Assembly (NCBI GenBank): GCA_004297825.1
Contig: SCSX01000040.1
Coordinates: forward strand, 1 to 60,175
Direction: 5' to 3'
DNA length: 60,175 bases
From: Spirochaetota bacterium
GTDB lineage: Bacteria > Spirochaetota > UBA4802 > UBA5368
The position numbers were made by a program, and so were the translations under genes. Shown one piece after another: positions 25,895 through 34,816 of the stretch. Each line of letters starts with the position of its first letter. Position 1 is the stretch's first letter. The notes under the pieces are model-generated. The model ran no database searches. It was not told the origin of the DNA and was given only the letters and a program-made list of their open reading frames with translations.

Positions 25895-28876
25895 TCAGTC
25901 TATGAGCGAGATGACAGTCGCCCACAGGATTTTCAACTGCAGGGAGACCGGGAGGTCCATCTCGGCTTTTTTCGCAGGCTTCGCCTCGAACCGGATTTCG
26001 GGGGAGCGCGGTCCCTCGCGCCCCTCCCCGTCCAGCGGCGCGACCGCGGCGTAGTAGGCGCGACCCTCTTCGAACGGCGCGCCCGTGGAAAATTCCTTCA
26101 CGAAAAGGGTGGACTCGCCGCCCTTCTGCGCGAAGGTGCGCGGGTAGGCCCCGGGTTCCGTGCCGCAATAGACGCGGTAGCCGCGAATATCCCCGGCCGG
26201 CTTTTCCCAGTGGAAGTAGATGCCGCCGTCGCCGTACACCGCGAGAAATCCCAGGGGGGGCGCGGCTTCGCGGCGCGGCGCGGTGACCGGTTTATCGGCG
26301 GGACCCGCGGTGAACGGTGGACGCGCGAACGAGATGAGCGCGCGCTTCTCCGCGTCCGGCAGCGTATCGCCTTCGAAGAAGGAGACCATGAGCGAGAATT
26401 GCGCGCTGTGTCCCGAGTAGGTGCACGCCGCCGTATGGTACTGGTCGCCCGAGAGCAGCGAAACCGTGAAGCCCTGCCCGTTGCTCCAGGTCGGCTGATA
26501 GTACTGTTCCCCGAAATAGGTGCCGAACGGGTTCAGGCGCAGGTGAAACCCCGTCCAGAAACCGTAATCGATCTTGAGCGGGCAGAACGCGAAGTTCGAC
26601 AGGACCGAGGTGTCCATCGCCACGGCGATGCCGCCCTCCTTCCCCGCCACCGCGACATACTCGGCGGTGATATGGTTGTTCACGTTCGCGAGCGCGAGAT
26701 TTTTCCTTGAATGCCTGGAGTAGTCGATCGGGTATGAAGATTCCACCCCCAGGAAATTCCTCTTGAGCACCCTGAAGGGCGAATCCCTGTCCGCGGTGGG
26801 CGCGAACGTGAGCTCGCAGGGCGCAACCTCCTGCCACGCGGGATCGTACAGGCGCGCGAGCGCCGCCATCTGCGGCTTGAAGACGACGGTGCGCGGGGTA
26901 TCGGGATAGGTGATCGAGGCGTCGATAAACACGGAACCCACGCCCTCCACAAGGTACAGGAGGTAATCGATATGACCGGGGCGCGTCCCCGCGACCGGAA
27001 GCGTGAATTCGCCCGTGAGCCTGAGCGCCGCCACGCCGCCGCCTCCGTCCCTTACCACGCGCGCTTCGAGCGTCCCCGGCGCGTATTTCTTTCCATCGTA
27101 CACTATACTTGGAAGAAAGCTGTCTTCGAAGAGCTCAACGACGCCTCCCTTCGTTACGCCCTGCACGTGCCCGCGCCCGTCAACCTTGATCTCGACCAGG
27201 CCATTGCCCAGCCCCGCGGGACTTGCCGTTGTGCGGAATTGTGTGACGCCCGCCTTCGTTTTCCGGTACAGGTTGTACGTCCCGTCCGTCAAAAGGGGCC
27301 CCGGGACGTAGAACCGCGCCCTCCCGTCCCTGTCGGCGGGAAGGGCGTACGCCGTGAGGGCGCGCCCGTCCGCGCCCTCGATGAAATGCTCGCCGGGCGC
27401 GTCGTACCCTTGCGCGAAGGTGACGACAACCCCTCCGCCCGCAGCCGCGCGCTTCTCTCCCATGATGAAGATAGAGCCCGCGAGCTCCGCGCCTTCCGAT
27501 ACGCGCGCCGGCGGCCTCCGGTCACGGGCGAGGCCTTCCGCGACCGCGCGCGCGCGGGCGCGCGCGAATTCCGAGCTTCCCTTGAGCTCCGCGATGATGC
27601 CTTCCACCACGCGCTCGCGTGTGCGTGCGAGGAACGGCGTCGCCATGCCGAAGTTAGTCGTGGAAAGAAGCCTCATGCGCGATTCATACGAGCGGTCGAG
27701 CGCGGCGCGCACGTCCGCGGGTATCCCCATCCCGGCGCGGGCGTACACCCCCTCCGCGATTTCGTGCGTGCGCCGGTCGGCAGCGACCTCCTGCCAGTAG
27801 TCGCTCGAATAGGCCTTCTCGGACCAGGACACATAGCCGTTAAAGCTCCCGTCCGCCGCGTCCTGCCCGAAGGAAATCTCCCCCGCCGGTTCGTGCGTCT
27901 TCACGTACTCGTCTATGGAGGTGAAGCGCACGTAGTCCATTCCCGCCGCGTCGTCGATAAGCTGTGACAGCCCGCCGGTATTGGGGAGCCAGGAAAGGTA
28001 GGAAGGAAGCTTGTACCCGTACCAGTACGAATCGTCGGCATCGGCGTTGATGCAGATGAGCACGTCGCGCGTGATGTTCCCGCGCAGCTGCTCGCGGTGA
28101 AGATCACGCACCCATTTTTTAATGCTGATGTTCTCGGCGAGGTCGCCGTGGTTGTACGCGGGGATTACCAGCAGCTCCTCCTTCGTCTCCCTGTTCCGGT
28201 ACATGAGCGGATTATGCGCCTCCTCCAGGGTGAGCTCGCGCTCGAACACGCGGAAGGCGTCGAAGGGGATCGCGCTGTAATAGAGCACCACGCCCTTGAG
28301 GCCCAGGTCCTTGTAGAGCCTGTAATTGCCCGGCGTGATCATCATCTCCTGGGGGCGCACATAGGGTGTCCATTTCTGGAAGAGATCGGCGACCCCGCTC
28401 CCCTTCGGGTTATGAATGGAAAGCTTCATCGAGTCCAGGAATTCCTTCTCGTTCAGGGCGGACGACAGCGCGTTGTTGTACGACATGAGTATGATCTCGT
28501 CACCGTTTTCCTTTACGCGGCGCTGGAGGTTTTTAATGATGTCGGGCGCGTATTTCGGGAGCGTCTCCTGGAGCGAGAAGAGGTTCTCGAAATCCCAGGT
28601 GCCCTTGACGGGTATGCCCTTCGCGTTTTTCTCGTCGAGCACCTCTATGATCTTCCGGATGATCCGAATGTCCTTCCCGAACCCCGCCTCGTCGTTGGTG
28701 TCGATGCGGTAGGAGTGGTAGAGGTTGCCGTGAAATCCAATCGAGAGGTATACCTTGCGGTCGGTCGATTTGCCTATCAGGGTGAGCCGGGGAATCACCA
28801 CGATGCCCGCCAGCCAGATCAACAACAGGCCGGCAAGGGAGAGAATGGCTATCATCACTACGTGTTTCACGCTCAC
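25895..28876 (-). CDS. Membrane-anchored GH38/GH57-like protein with C-terminal Fn3 domain
   Basis: A large (993-residue) protein of uncertain activity. An N-terminal hydrophobic anchor (about 5-30) would place it outside the cytoplasmic membrane. Residues about 40-370 look like the barrel of polysaccharide-acting GH57/GH38 enzymes (IGFHGNLYHSYRIDTN, WDFENLFS, ITPGNYRLYKDLG, INADADDSYWYG). About 480-860 is beta-rich, with an NGLVEIKVDGRG segment typical of the GH38 C-terminal region. The last 100 residues form a fibronectin-III-like domain (YFHWEKPAGDIRGYRVY). I cannot identify catalytic residues. The GTG at 28876 has GGAGG 7 bases upstream; a TTG at 28921 is less likely. Pairing with a uronate transporter suggests release of uronic acid from a glycan. 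Confidence 0.68.
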   Translation of the reverse strand: MSVKHVVMIAILSLAGLLLIWLAGIVVIPRLTLIGKSTDRKVYLSIGFHGNLYHSYRIDTNDEAGFGKDIRIIRKIIEVLDEKNAKGIPVKGTWDFENLFSLQETLPKYAPDIIKNLQRRVKENGDEIILMSYNNALSSALNEKEFLDSMKLSIHNPKGSGVADLFQKWTPYVRPQEMMITPGNYRLYKDLGLKGVVLYYSAIPFDAFRVFERELTLEEAHNPLMYRNRETKEELLVIPAYNHGDLAENISIKKWVRDLHREQLRGNITRDVLICINADADDSYWYGYKLPSYLSWLPNTGGLSQLIDDAAGMDYVRFTSIDEYVKTHEPAGEISFGQDAADGSFNGYVSWSEKAYSSDYWQEVAADRRTHEIAEGVYARAGMGIPADVRAALDRSYESRMRLLSTTNFGMATPFLARTRERVVEGIIAELKGSSEFARARARAVAEGLARDRRPPARVSEGAELAGSIFIMGEKRAAAGGGVVVTFAQGYDAPGEHFIEGADGRALTAYALPADRDGRARFYVPGPLLTDGTYNLYRKTKAGVTQFRTTASPAGLGNGLVEIKVDGRGHVQGVTKGGVVELFEDSFLPSIVYDGKKYAPGTLEARVVRDGGGGVAALRLTGEFTLPVAGTRPGHIDYLLYLVEGVGSVFIDASITYPDTPRTVVFKPQMAALARLYDPAWQEVAPCELTFAPTADRDSPFRVLKRNFLGVESSYPIDYSRHSRKNLALANVNNHITAEYVAVAGKEGGIAVAMDTSVLSNFAFCPLKIDYGFWTGFHLRLNPFGTYFGEQYYQPTWSNGQGFTVSLLSGDQYHTAACTYSGHSAQFSLMVSFFEGDTLPDAEKRALISFARPPFTAGPADKPVTAPRREAAPPLGFLAVYGDGGIYFHWEKPAGDIRGYRVYCGTEPGAYPRTFAQKGGESTLFVKEFSTGAPFEEGRAYYAAVAPLDGEGREGPRSPEIRFEAKPAKKAEMDLPVSLQLKILWATVISLID

Positions 28877-28933
28877 GTCGATACCTCCGGGGGTTGAGAT
28901 GGGGACCGGCTCATGGAGCAAGGCTGGATGATA

Positions 28934-28950
28934 TTTGCGTATTTTGCAAG
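28934..28950. promoter_or_regulatory. Putative operator upstream of the transporter operon
   Basis: TTTGCGTATTTTGCAAG matches the kdgK/uxuB site (19312-19328) at 15 of 17 positions. It lies 58-74 bases before the GTG start of the glycosidase-like gene, a normal place for a repressor site. Confidence 0.6.
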
Positions 28951-28971
28951 CAAAAAGAAAAAATATTGGAA

Positions 28972-29006
28972 ACCGTAGAGACGTCCCGCCGGGACGTCTC
29001 TACGGT
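28972..29006. repeat. GTAGAGACGT hairpin, copy 1
   Basis: ACCGTAGAGACGTCCC (28972-28987) and its exact inverse (28991-29006) form a 16-bp stem with a 3-base loop. It lies just beyond the stop of the 29030-29710 gene and could act as its terminator, but no T-run follows. A related palindrome is at 58405. Confidence 0.75.
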
Positions 29007-29029
29007 ACGGTACGGGGAACGCGCGCGCG

Positions 29030-29710
29030 TCAGCAGTTTACGCAGGTCTTAGCCTTATCCTGCTCCGTGTATATTACGTTGCTGTTGTCGGCGATGTCCA
29101 TGCGGAAGCTGTCGGCCAGGGGCACGTGGTAATTGTCGAAGGCCGCGAAGCAATAGGCCTTGGACTTGCGGTAATAGGCGATCGCGTCCAGGGGCCGCCC
29201 GTTCTCCATGTAGCGGTCCGCCATGCGTATCGAGTCGGAGGCGTTGCTGATATTGACGTCCCCCGTCGTGAACATGGTGATCTCGGTCTCGACGGTCCTG
29301 GACTTCAGGGCGAGCTGCATCTTGGACCGGATGTACATCTTCACCGTCTCGGTGTGTATCTTCTCGGAATCCTCGCGGTACTTCTTCGCGATCCTGGCCG
29401 CGAGCTCCTTGATCTCGGCCGCGTTCTTCCTGAACATCTCCGCCGATTCCGGCATCTTGCGATGCAGGTAGAGCGTCACCGCCAGCGAGTACGAATCGAG
29501 GATGCGGTAGAATTCCTTCTCGCCGCCGCCGTAATTGATTATGGGCACATAGAGCGCCCGGATATTCATATAATTATTGTTCATAAGCGTTTGTACGATA
29601 TAGACGGGATCGTTGGCAAGTGTAGGGTTTTCCTCTTCCGCGCCCGCGTACGGGGCCGCGATAAACAACAGGCCCGCCATCGCAAGTAACGTCAACCATC
29701 GGCTCTTCAT
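29030..29710 (-). CDS. Secreted helical protein of unknown function
   Basis: Unrecognised 226-residue protein. The signal peptide (LLAMAGLLFIAAPYAGA, cleavage before EEENP) predicts export. The mature part is almost all helix, with tetratricopeptide-like helix pairs (for example YMENGRPLDAIAYYRKSKAYCF) and a Lys/Glu-rich middle helix. It ends with Cys-x-x-Cys (TCVNC), an odd feature for an exported protein, possibly a redox or metal site. GAGGAGG lies 6 bases before the ATG at 29710; five earlier codons in frame are ignored. Single gene, with a hairpin just downstream. Confidence 0.65.
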   Translation of the reverse strand: MKSRWLTLLAMAGLLFIAAPYAGAEEENPTLANDPVYIVQTLMNNNYMNIRALYVPIINYGGGEKEFYRILDSYSLAVTLYLHRKMPESAEMFRKNAAEIKELAARIAKKYREDSEKIHTETVKMYIRSKMQLALKSRTVETEITMFTTGDVNISNASDSIRMADRYMENGRPLDAIAYYRKSKAYCFAAFDNYHVPLADSFRMDIADNSNVIYTEQDKAKTCVNC

Positions 29711-29805
29711 GAAATTCCTCCTCACTGCGCGTATGCATGCCTTCCCTCTCGGGATCGACCAATATACACACGGTATGGGGGGAAAAAAAGGCCTGGAGCG
29801 ATATT

Positions 29806-30585
29806 TTAGCGGTAGGCGATGAAAAAAAACCTGAAGAATGGGAACAGGATCCGCCCGTTTTCCATAGCCGGGTAGTCCTTTTCAAGCTCGATGCGCACGG
29901 CCCGCTCGAACCGCGCCCGCTCGTCCGCGCCGTCCATGCGGTCGAGGAAGGGCCTCATCCCGGTGCCGCGGCTCCACTCGATGATCGATTCATGCGTGTC
30001 CATCACGTGGATATACCTGGTCTCCCATAGCTCCACCCGGGCGGAAAGCCGCGCGAGTATCGTGTAATACTCAGCATAATCCAGGCAGGTGAGCATCGCC
30101 TCGCAGCCGGCCGTCTTTTCCCGCCATTCCGGCAGGCTGGCAATCTTTCGAATCGCGATGCCGAGCGGCATCCGGTTGAACGCGGGCAACTGGACCGCAA
30201 GCGCCCCTCCGTCCGCCGTCATACCGAACAGGCGGGGGATCAGGGTCTCGTGGCCGGGCATCCACTGGAGCGCGGCGTTCGAGAACACGATATCGAACCG
30301 TGCGTCCGGATCGTAGGCGCGCGCATCGGCGAGTATCCACTTTCCCCCGGTGTCCCCGGCGCGGGCCTGTTCCAGCATGGAGGGCGAATCGTCGACGCCC
30401 GTCAGGTTGGCGTTCGGCCAGCGTCGCGCGAGCACCCGCGTGCTGTTTCCCGGTCCGCAGCCTATATCGACGATGCGCCGCGGGTCTCCGATTCGAATCC
30501 TGTTTACGAGATCGATCGCGGGCTGCGTCCTCTCATCCTCGAATTTCAAGTAGAGCCCGGGGTCCCAGTCGCGCGTTCCGCTCAT
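29806..30585 (-). CDS. tam: Trans-aconitate 2-methyltransferase-like SAM methyltransferase
   Basis: Class I SAM-dependent methyltransferase of 259 residues. The opening DWDPGLYLKFEDERTQPAIDL is the hallmark of the Tam family, followed by motif I VDIGCGPGNST, the acidic VDDSPSML, ADARAYDP and FSNAALQWMPGHE. Tam methylates trans-aconitate, a toxic by-product of the TCA cycle. The start MSGTRDWD has a GAGGGGGG run upstream; the frame is open to 30744, but the extra 53 residues are Arg-rich and unlikely. No aconitate-related genes are adjacent. Confidence 0.88.
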   Translation of the reverse strand: MSGTRDWDPGLYLKFEDERTQPAIDLVNRIRIGDPRRIVDIGCGPGNSTRVLARRWPNANLTGVDDSPSMLEQARAGDTGGKWILADARAYDPDARFDIVFSNAALQWMPGHETLIPRLFGMTADGGALAVQLPAFNRMPLGIAIRKIASLPEWREKTAGCEAMLTCLDYAEYYTILARLSARVELWETRYIHVMDTHESIIEWSRGTGMRPFLDRMDGADERARFERAVRIELEKDYPAMENGRILFPFFRFFFIAYR

Positions 30586-30762
30586 GCAGCCCCCCTCGCG
30601 TCCATCAAGATTTTCGCCCCGAAACCGGGACGATCCGCGCATCGGCCCCCGAAAAATAATAGCGCGGGGCGCCGATTCGCTCATTCCCTCACCGTGAAAA
30701 GTATCCCGCTTGATGCGAGCGCGCCGCCATGCTCTCTCCGCCATTATAAACGCCTGAAGGAT

Positions 30763-31785
30763 TCAAATCCCCCGCATCGCGGCCGCGGTCTCGCACATGC
30801 GGACGGCGTACGCCCACTCGTTGTCGAACCAGGCGTAGAGCTTCACGAGCCTTCCGCCGGCCGCCCGTGTGAGCGAAGCCTCTATTACCGCGGATCGCGT
30901 GTCGCGCTGGAAGTCGCATGAGACGAGCGGCTCCGTATTGACGCCAAGGATGCCCGCGAGATGTCCCCCCGCGGCCTCCATGAGCGCGCGGTTCGCATCG
31001 GGGGCCGATACCGCTTTGCCCGCAAGGAGCGTGATGTCCATTGCCGATACGCTCACCGAGGGTATGCGAACCGCAATGGCCTCGATCTTTCCCTCGAAGC
31101 CCGGCAGGACGCGGGCGACACCGGAACCCAGGTGCGTGTCCACGGGAACGATCGAGCGTTCGGCGGCGCGCATGCGGCGAGGGTCGGCGTGATGATAGGA
31201 ATCGCCCACCGGCTGGTCGTGCATGGCCGCGTGGATCGTGGTTACCTGTCCGCACTCGATCCCGAACGCGTCGTCGATTGTCTTGAGTACCGGGATCAGG
31301 CAGTTCGAGGTGCAGGAGGCGTTCGACACGATCCGGTCGTTCGGAGAGACCTGGCCATGATTCACGCCGCGCACCACGGTGCGGTCGACGTCCGCGGGAC
31401 CGGGATAGGAGAGGAGCACCCTTCCCGCCCCGGCCGCGAGGTGCCGCGCGGCGTCCGATCTTGTCGTACACAGCCCGGTGCACTCGAGCACGAGATCGAT
31501 GTCCAGCAATTTCCAGGGAAGCCGGTCCATGTCCGGTTCGTTCAGCAGGCGGACCCGGTCATTCCCTATCGCCATGGTTTCGCCGTCAAGGGAGACCGGC
31601 AGGGAGAAACGCCCGTAGATGGAATCGTATTTTGTCAGGTGGACCATCGCGGGGAAACCGGCGATGTCGTTCACGGCGACGAGCTCCAGCGATTCACGAA
31701 AACCATGCTCGTAGAGCGCCCTTAGCACGCACCGTCCGATTCTGCCATACCCGTTGATCGCAATCCTGTATGTCACCTCAGCCAC
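30763..31785 (-). CDS. epd: Erythrose-4-phosphate dehydrogenase (GapA/Epd family)
   Basis: NAD-dependent dehydrogenase of 340 residues with the Rossmann motif INGYGRIGR, catalytic Cys158 in SNASCTSNCLIP and His185 in TIHAAMHDQ. The MHDQPVGDSYH stretch, HPG-like YPGPADVDRTVV and CDFQRDTRSAV resemble E. coli Epd more than glycolytic GapA, which has TGxQ-type sequences there. Epd oxidises erythrose 4-phosphate to erythronate 4-phosphate for pyridoxal-phosphate synthesis. Four PLP enzymes lie just upstream, a suggestive neighbour set. The start is a GTG with a weak ribosome site. GapA activity cannot be excluded. Confidence 0.78.
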   Translation of the reverse strand: MAEVTYRIAINGYGRIGRCVLRALYEHGFRESLELVAVNDIAGFPAMVHLTKYDSIYGRFSLPVSLDGETMAIGNDRVRLLNEPDMDRLPWKLLDIDLVLECTGLCTTRSDAARHLAAGAGRVLLSYPGPADVDRTVVRGVNHGQVSPNDRIVSNASCTSNCLIPVLKTIDDAFGIECGQVTTIHAAMHDQPVGDSYHHADPRRMRAAERSIVPVDTHLGSGVARVLPGFEGKIEAIAVRIPSVSVSAMDITLLAGKAVSAPDANRALMEAAGGHLAGILGVNTEPLVSCDFQRDTRSAVIEASLTRAAGGRLVKLYAWFDNEWAYAVRMCETAAAMRGI

Positions 31786-31919
31786 CGTTCCGTATCATCA
31801 TTCCTTCACCGACATGCAGTGCCTTCCTTGCCCCCTCAGGGGGTGCGGGGGATCCCCATCTCCCTTTCCTTTGACGTTATGCGTCACAAAGGCGTGCAAG
31901 AATAGGAGAGGGCTCGGAA

Positions 31920-33059
31920 TTATAATCGCGCGGCCTGTGCCAAGTCTTCCATGAGGTCGTCCGCGTCCTCGAGTCCCACCGAGAGGCGCAGCAGCGTATC
32001 GGTGATGCCCAGGGCTTCCCTCTCCGGGGCCGGTATCGCCGCGTGCGACATCTTCGCCGGGTATGAGAGGATGGACTCTACGCCCCCGAGCGATACGGCA
32101 ACCGTCCAGTAATGCACGTTCCTCATGATCGCGTAGGCGCGCTCCACGCTGTCCGCCGCGAAGGAGACGACAGCGCCGTACCCGGTCGCCTGGCGTTTTA
32201 TGATTTCGTGACCCGGGTGCGCGGGGAGGCCGGGATAGAAGACCCTGCTCACCCAGGGCTGCCCGGCAAGCCAGCGCGCGATCTTCATGGCGCCCTCCGC
32301 CTGAAGGGTCATGCGCGCGCGGAGCGTCTTTATCCCGCGCATGAGGAGCCAGGAGTTCTCGGGCGAGAGCATGCCGCCCGTCGTGATCTGCACGTGGAGC
32401 ACCTTCCGGCCCATCTCGCGCGTCGCCGTCACCACGGCCCCGGCGACCAGGTCCGAATGCCCCCCCAGGAATTTCGTCGCACTGTGCACGCTCATGTCCA
32501 CGCCCAGCTCGAGCGGCCGGAAGAAGTACGGAGAGAGAAACGTGTTGTCGAGGATCGTGACGAGGCCGTATCGGCGCGCAAGCGCAACCATCGCCTCGAA
32601 ATCGATTATCTTCAGCAGGGGATTCGAGGGACTCTCGAGAAAGAGCACCCTGGTGTTGTCGCGCATCGCGCCCTCGACCGCCGCGATGTCCGAGGTGTCG
32701 GCAAAGGTATGCGTGATGCCGAAACGATCAAGATAATTCGTGAGGAGCCGGTAGCTCCCGCCGTAGAGGTCCCTTGTCGCGACGATGTGATCGCCGCTCT
32801 TGAGCACCGCCGTGAGTGCGGCCGTGAGCGCCGCGACGCCGGATGCGAAGGCATAGCCCCGCCTGCCCCCCTCGAGCGCCGCGAGGATCTCCTCGAGCGC
32901 GCGGCGCGTGGGATTTCCGGAGCGCGAGTACTCGTACTGCTGCCGCTCGTCGATATTCTTCTGATGGTACGTGGACGCGGGATAAATGGGGATGCTGAGC
33001 GCCCCGGTGAAGGGATCACGGTCCGCGGCCCCGTGCAGTATTTTAGTATCGTATTTCAT
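31920..33059 (-). CDS. Cystathionine gamma-synthase/lyase family PLP enzyme
   Basis: A 379-residue Cys/Met-metabolism PLP enzyme. The cofactor Lys is in SVHSATKFLGGHSD near residue 200. Other family blocks are YSRSGNPTRRALE, FASGVAAL, YGGSYRL, ESPSNPLLKI, DNTFLSPY and SLGGVESILSYP. These enzymes make cystathionine (MetB) or split it (CTH, MetC); the sequence does not settle which. The ATG at 33059 has GAGGG 5 bases upstream. The next gene on this strand is a close relative of the same length, probably from tandem duplication followed by specialisation. Confidence 0.9.
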   Translation of the reverse strand: MKYDTKILHGAADRDPFTGALSIPIYPASTYHQKNIDERQQYEYSRSGNPTRRALEEILAALEGGRRGYAFASGVAALTAALTAVLKSGDHIVATRDLYGGSYRLLTNYLDRFGITHTFADTSDIAAVEGAMRDNTRVLFLESPSNPLLKIIDFEAMVALARRYGLVTILDNTFLSPYFFRPLELGVDMSVHSATKFLGGHSDLVAGAVVTATREMGRKVLHVQITTGGMLSPENSWLLMRGIKTLRARMTLQAEGAMKIARWLAGQPWVSRVFYPGLPAHPGHEIIKRQATGYGAVVSFAADSVERAYAIMRNVHYWTVAVSLGGVESILSYPAKMSHAAIPAPEREALGITDTLLRLSVGLEDADDLMEDLAQAARL

Positions 33060-33076
33060 GAGCACCCTCTTCCGTT

Positions 33077-33114
33077 GCCCCTCCCCTAACCCCTCCCCTC
33101 AAGGGAGGGGGAAA
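33077..33114. repeat. Palindromic CCCTCCC repeat, single-half copy
   Basis: One half of the element at 15.5 kb, with the hairpin core CCCCTCAAGGGAGGGGG. It lies 18 bases before the PLP gene that starts at 33059 and so is inside or next to its leader. Confidence 0.75.
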
Positions 33115-33262
33115 GTTAATTTCGCGCATTTTATCAGATTCCGTTCTGCCTTCCCGTTATACGCCACTGCCTCATGCAACAATCCGCCTTAATCCTATCC
33201 CCTCCATCGCCTTTGCCTCTATCTCCTCATCTCCTAATTCCGTTGCCGTTTCTCAGTTGCCG

Positions 33263-34402
33263 TTAAGCATTGGCCAGCGCCTGGTCGAGGTCTTCGATGA
33301 GGTCGTCCACGGCCTCGATGCCCACGGACAGGCGCAGGAGCGTATCAGTTATGCCCAGGCGCTCGCGGATGTCAAGAGGTATGTCGGCGTGGGTCTGGGT
33401 CGCGGGATGGGTGATGAGCGATTCCACCCCGCCCAGGCTTTCGGCGTAGCTGATAATGCGCACACCGTGGAGAACGCGGTTAGCGGCGTCCCGGTCCTTC
33501 ACCCGGAAGGAAAGCATCGCCCCGAATCCGCGCGCCTGTTTCTCCTGCACCGCGCGTCCCGGGTGGCCGGGAAGCCCGGGGTACCAGACGCCGGTAATAT
33601 CGGCGCGCAGCGCACACCACTCCGCGATCTTCGCGGCGCTCTCCTGCGCGCGGTCCAGGCGGATCGCGAGCGTCTTGAGGCCGCGGAGCAGGAGCCACGA
33701 ATCCATGGGCGAGAGCACGCCGCCCGTGGCGTTCTGGATGTACGCGAGCCGCGCGCACAGGTCGTCGGTCGCGGCGACGGCGATGCCGCAGAGCGTGTCG
33801 TTGTGGCCGCCCAGGTATTTCGTGCCGCTGTGCACGACGATATCGGCGCCCAGCGCGAGGGGATTCTGGAGGTAGGGCGTCATGAAGGTGTTGTCGACGA
33901 TGCACGGGACGCCGCGGCGCTTCGCGATCGCGGCGACGGCAGCGATGTCGACGATCTTCAGCATGGGATTCGAAGGGGTCTCGATGAACACCGCGCGGGT
34001 CTCTTCGCGGAAATGACTTTCGACCGTGGAGGGATGAGACATGTCGGCATAGGATGCCGTTATGCCGAAGCGCGGCGCGATCCCCTCGAAGAGGCGCCAG
34101 GTCCCGCCGTAAAGATCGTCCGAGAAAAGTATGTGCGCCCCCTGCCCGAAGAGCGCCATCACCGCCGTGATCGCCGCCATGCCCGAGGCGAAGGCGAAGC
34201 CGCCCTTCCCTCCCTCGATGTCCGCCATGACGCGCTCGAGCTCCGCGCGGGTGGGGTTCGCGGTGCGGGTATAGTCGTACCCTGAAAAACAGCCCGGTCC
34301 AGGGTGGCGGAAGGTCGCGGTCTGGTGAATGGGCGTGCTGATCGCGCCGTTCGATTCGTCCGCGCACAGGCCCGCGTGCGCGATCGTGGTGCGGATATCC
34401 AT
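33263..34402 (-). CDS. Cystathionine synthase/lyase family PLP enzyme, paralogue
   Basis: A 379-residue homologue of the preceding enzyme with the same blocks: YTRTANPTRAELE, FASGMAAI, YGGTWRL, ETPSNPMLKI, DNTFMTPY, the cofactor Lys in VVHSGTKYLGGHND and SLGGVESLITHP. GGAGG lies 7 bases before the ATG. The two paralogues could divide the MetB and MetC steps, or one could be a homocysteine- or H2S-forming lyase. The start MDIRTTIAHAG and the HQTATF block are closer to MetC/CGS-like proteins of anaerobes, but I do not assign the reaction. Confidence 0.9.
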   Translation of the reverse strand: MDIRTTIAHAGLCADESNGAISTPIHQTATFRHPGPGCFSGYDYTRTANPTRAELERVMADIEGGKGGFAFASGMAAITAVMALFGQGAHILFSDDLYGGTWRLFEGIAPRFGITASYADMSHPSTVESHFREETRAVFIETPSNPMLKIVDIAAVAAIAKRRGVPCIVDNTFMTPYLQNPLALGADIVVHSGTKYLGGHNDTLCGIAVAATDDLCARLAYIQNATGGVLSPMDSWLLLRGLKTLAIRLDRAQESAAKIAEWCALRADITGVWYPGLPGHPGRAVQEKQARGFGAMLSFRVKDRDAANRVLHGVRIISYAESLGGVESLITHPATQTHADIPLDIRERLGITDTLLRLSVGIEAVDDLIEDLDQALANA

Positions 34403-34564
34403 TGACGGTCCTCCGTGAAAGATGCTCTTGCTCTACTTCAAGCATACGCGGGAAGAAAATTCAAGGTAAACATGATTTTCGCGTCGCAGGGGACAAAAAG
34501 GAAATTATTGTATTGAAAGGTAGAGAATTCCGGTGAGTCTGCTCAATAGAACGGCTTGAGCCTT

Positions 34565-34674
34565 GCCCCTCCCCCTCGATGGGGGAGGCCGGGTGGGGGT
34601 GGAAGCTGAATCACGCGCTCAGGCACCGAACCTTCACCCTCCCCTAACCCCTCCCATCAAGGGAGGGGGAAAAT
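34565..34674. repeat. Palindromic CCCTCCC repeat pair
   Basis: Halves at 34565-34604 and 34634-34674 in inverted order, as at 15.5 kb. Here the C-rich, ATCGAGG-type half comes first, so the whole element is in the opposite orientation. Confidence 0.8.
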
Positions 34675-34722
34675 TCTAAATATTGCGCGGGCATATTCAT
34701 TCCCCGCAGACCAGGATAGTAG

Positions 34723-34780
34723 CCGCGAATACACGCGAATACACGCCAATGACTTTTGTAAAATTCGCGTTCATTCGCGG
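34723..34780. repeat. Inverted CCGCGAATACACG repeat
   Basis: CCGCGAATACACGCGAAT (34723-34740) faces ATTCGCGTTCATTCGCGG (34763-34780), with an internal direct repeat CGCGAATACACG. It is a different type from the CCCTCCC element beside it. Confidence 0.7.
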
Positions 34781-34816
34781 TTGCGTTTACCCCCCCCATC
34801 TCCCCTTCCTTTGACG

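Larger units (their letters stand above)
34403..34816. other. Gene-free gap filled with repeats
   Basis: 414 bases between the second PLP gene start and the cysK stop. It holds a full palindromic CCCTCCC element (34565-34674) and an inverted CCGCGAATACACG repeat (34723-34780). No gene or recognisable riboswitch seen. Confidence 0.7.
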
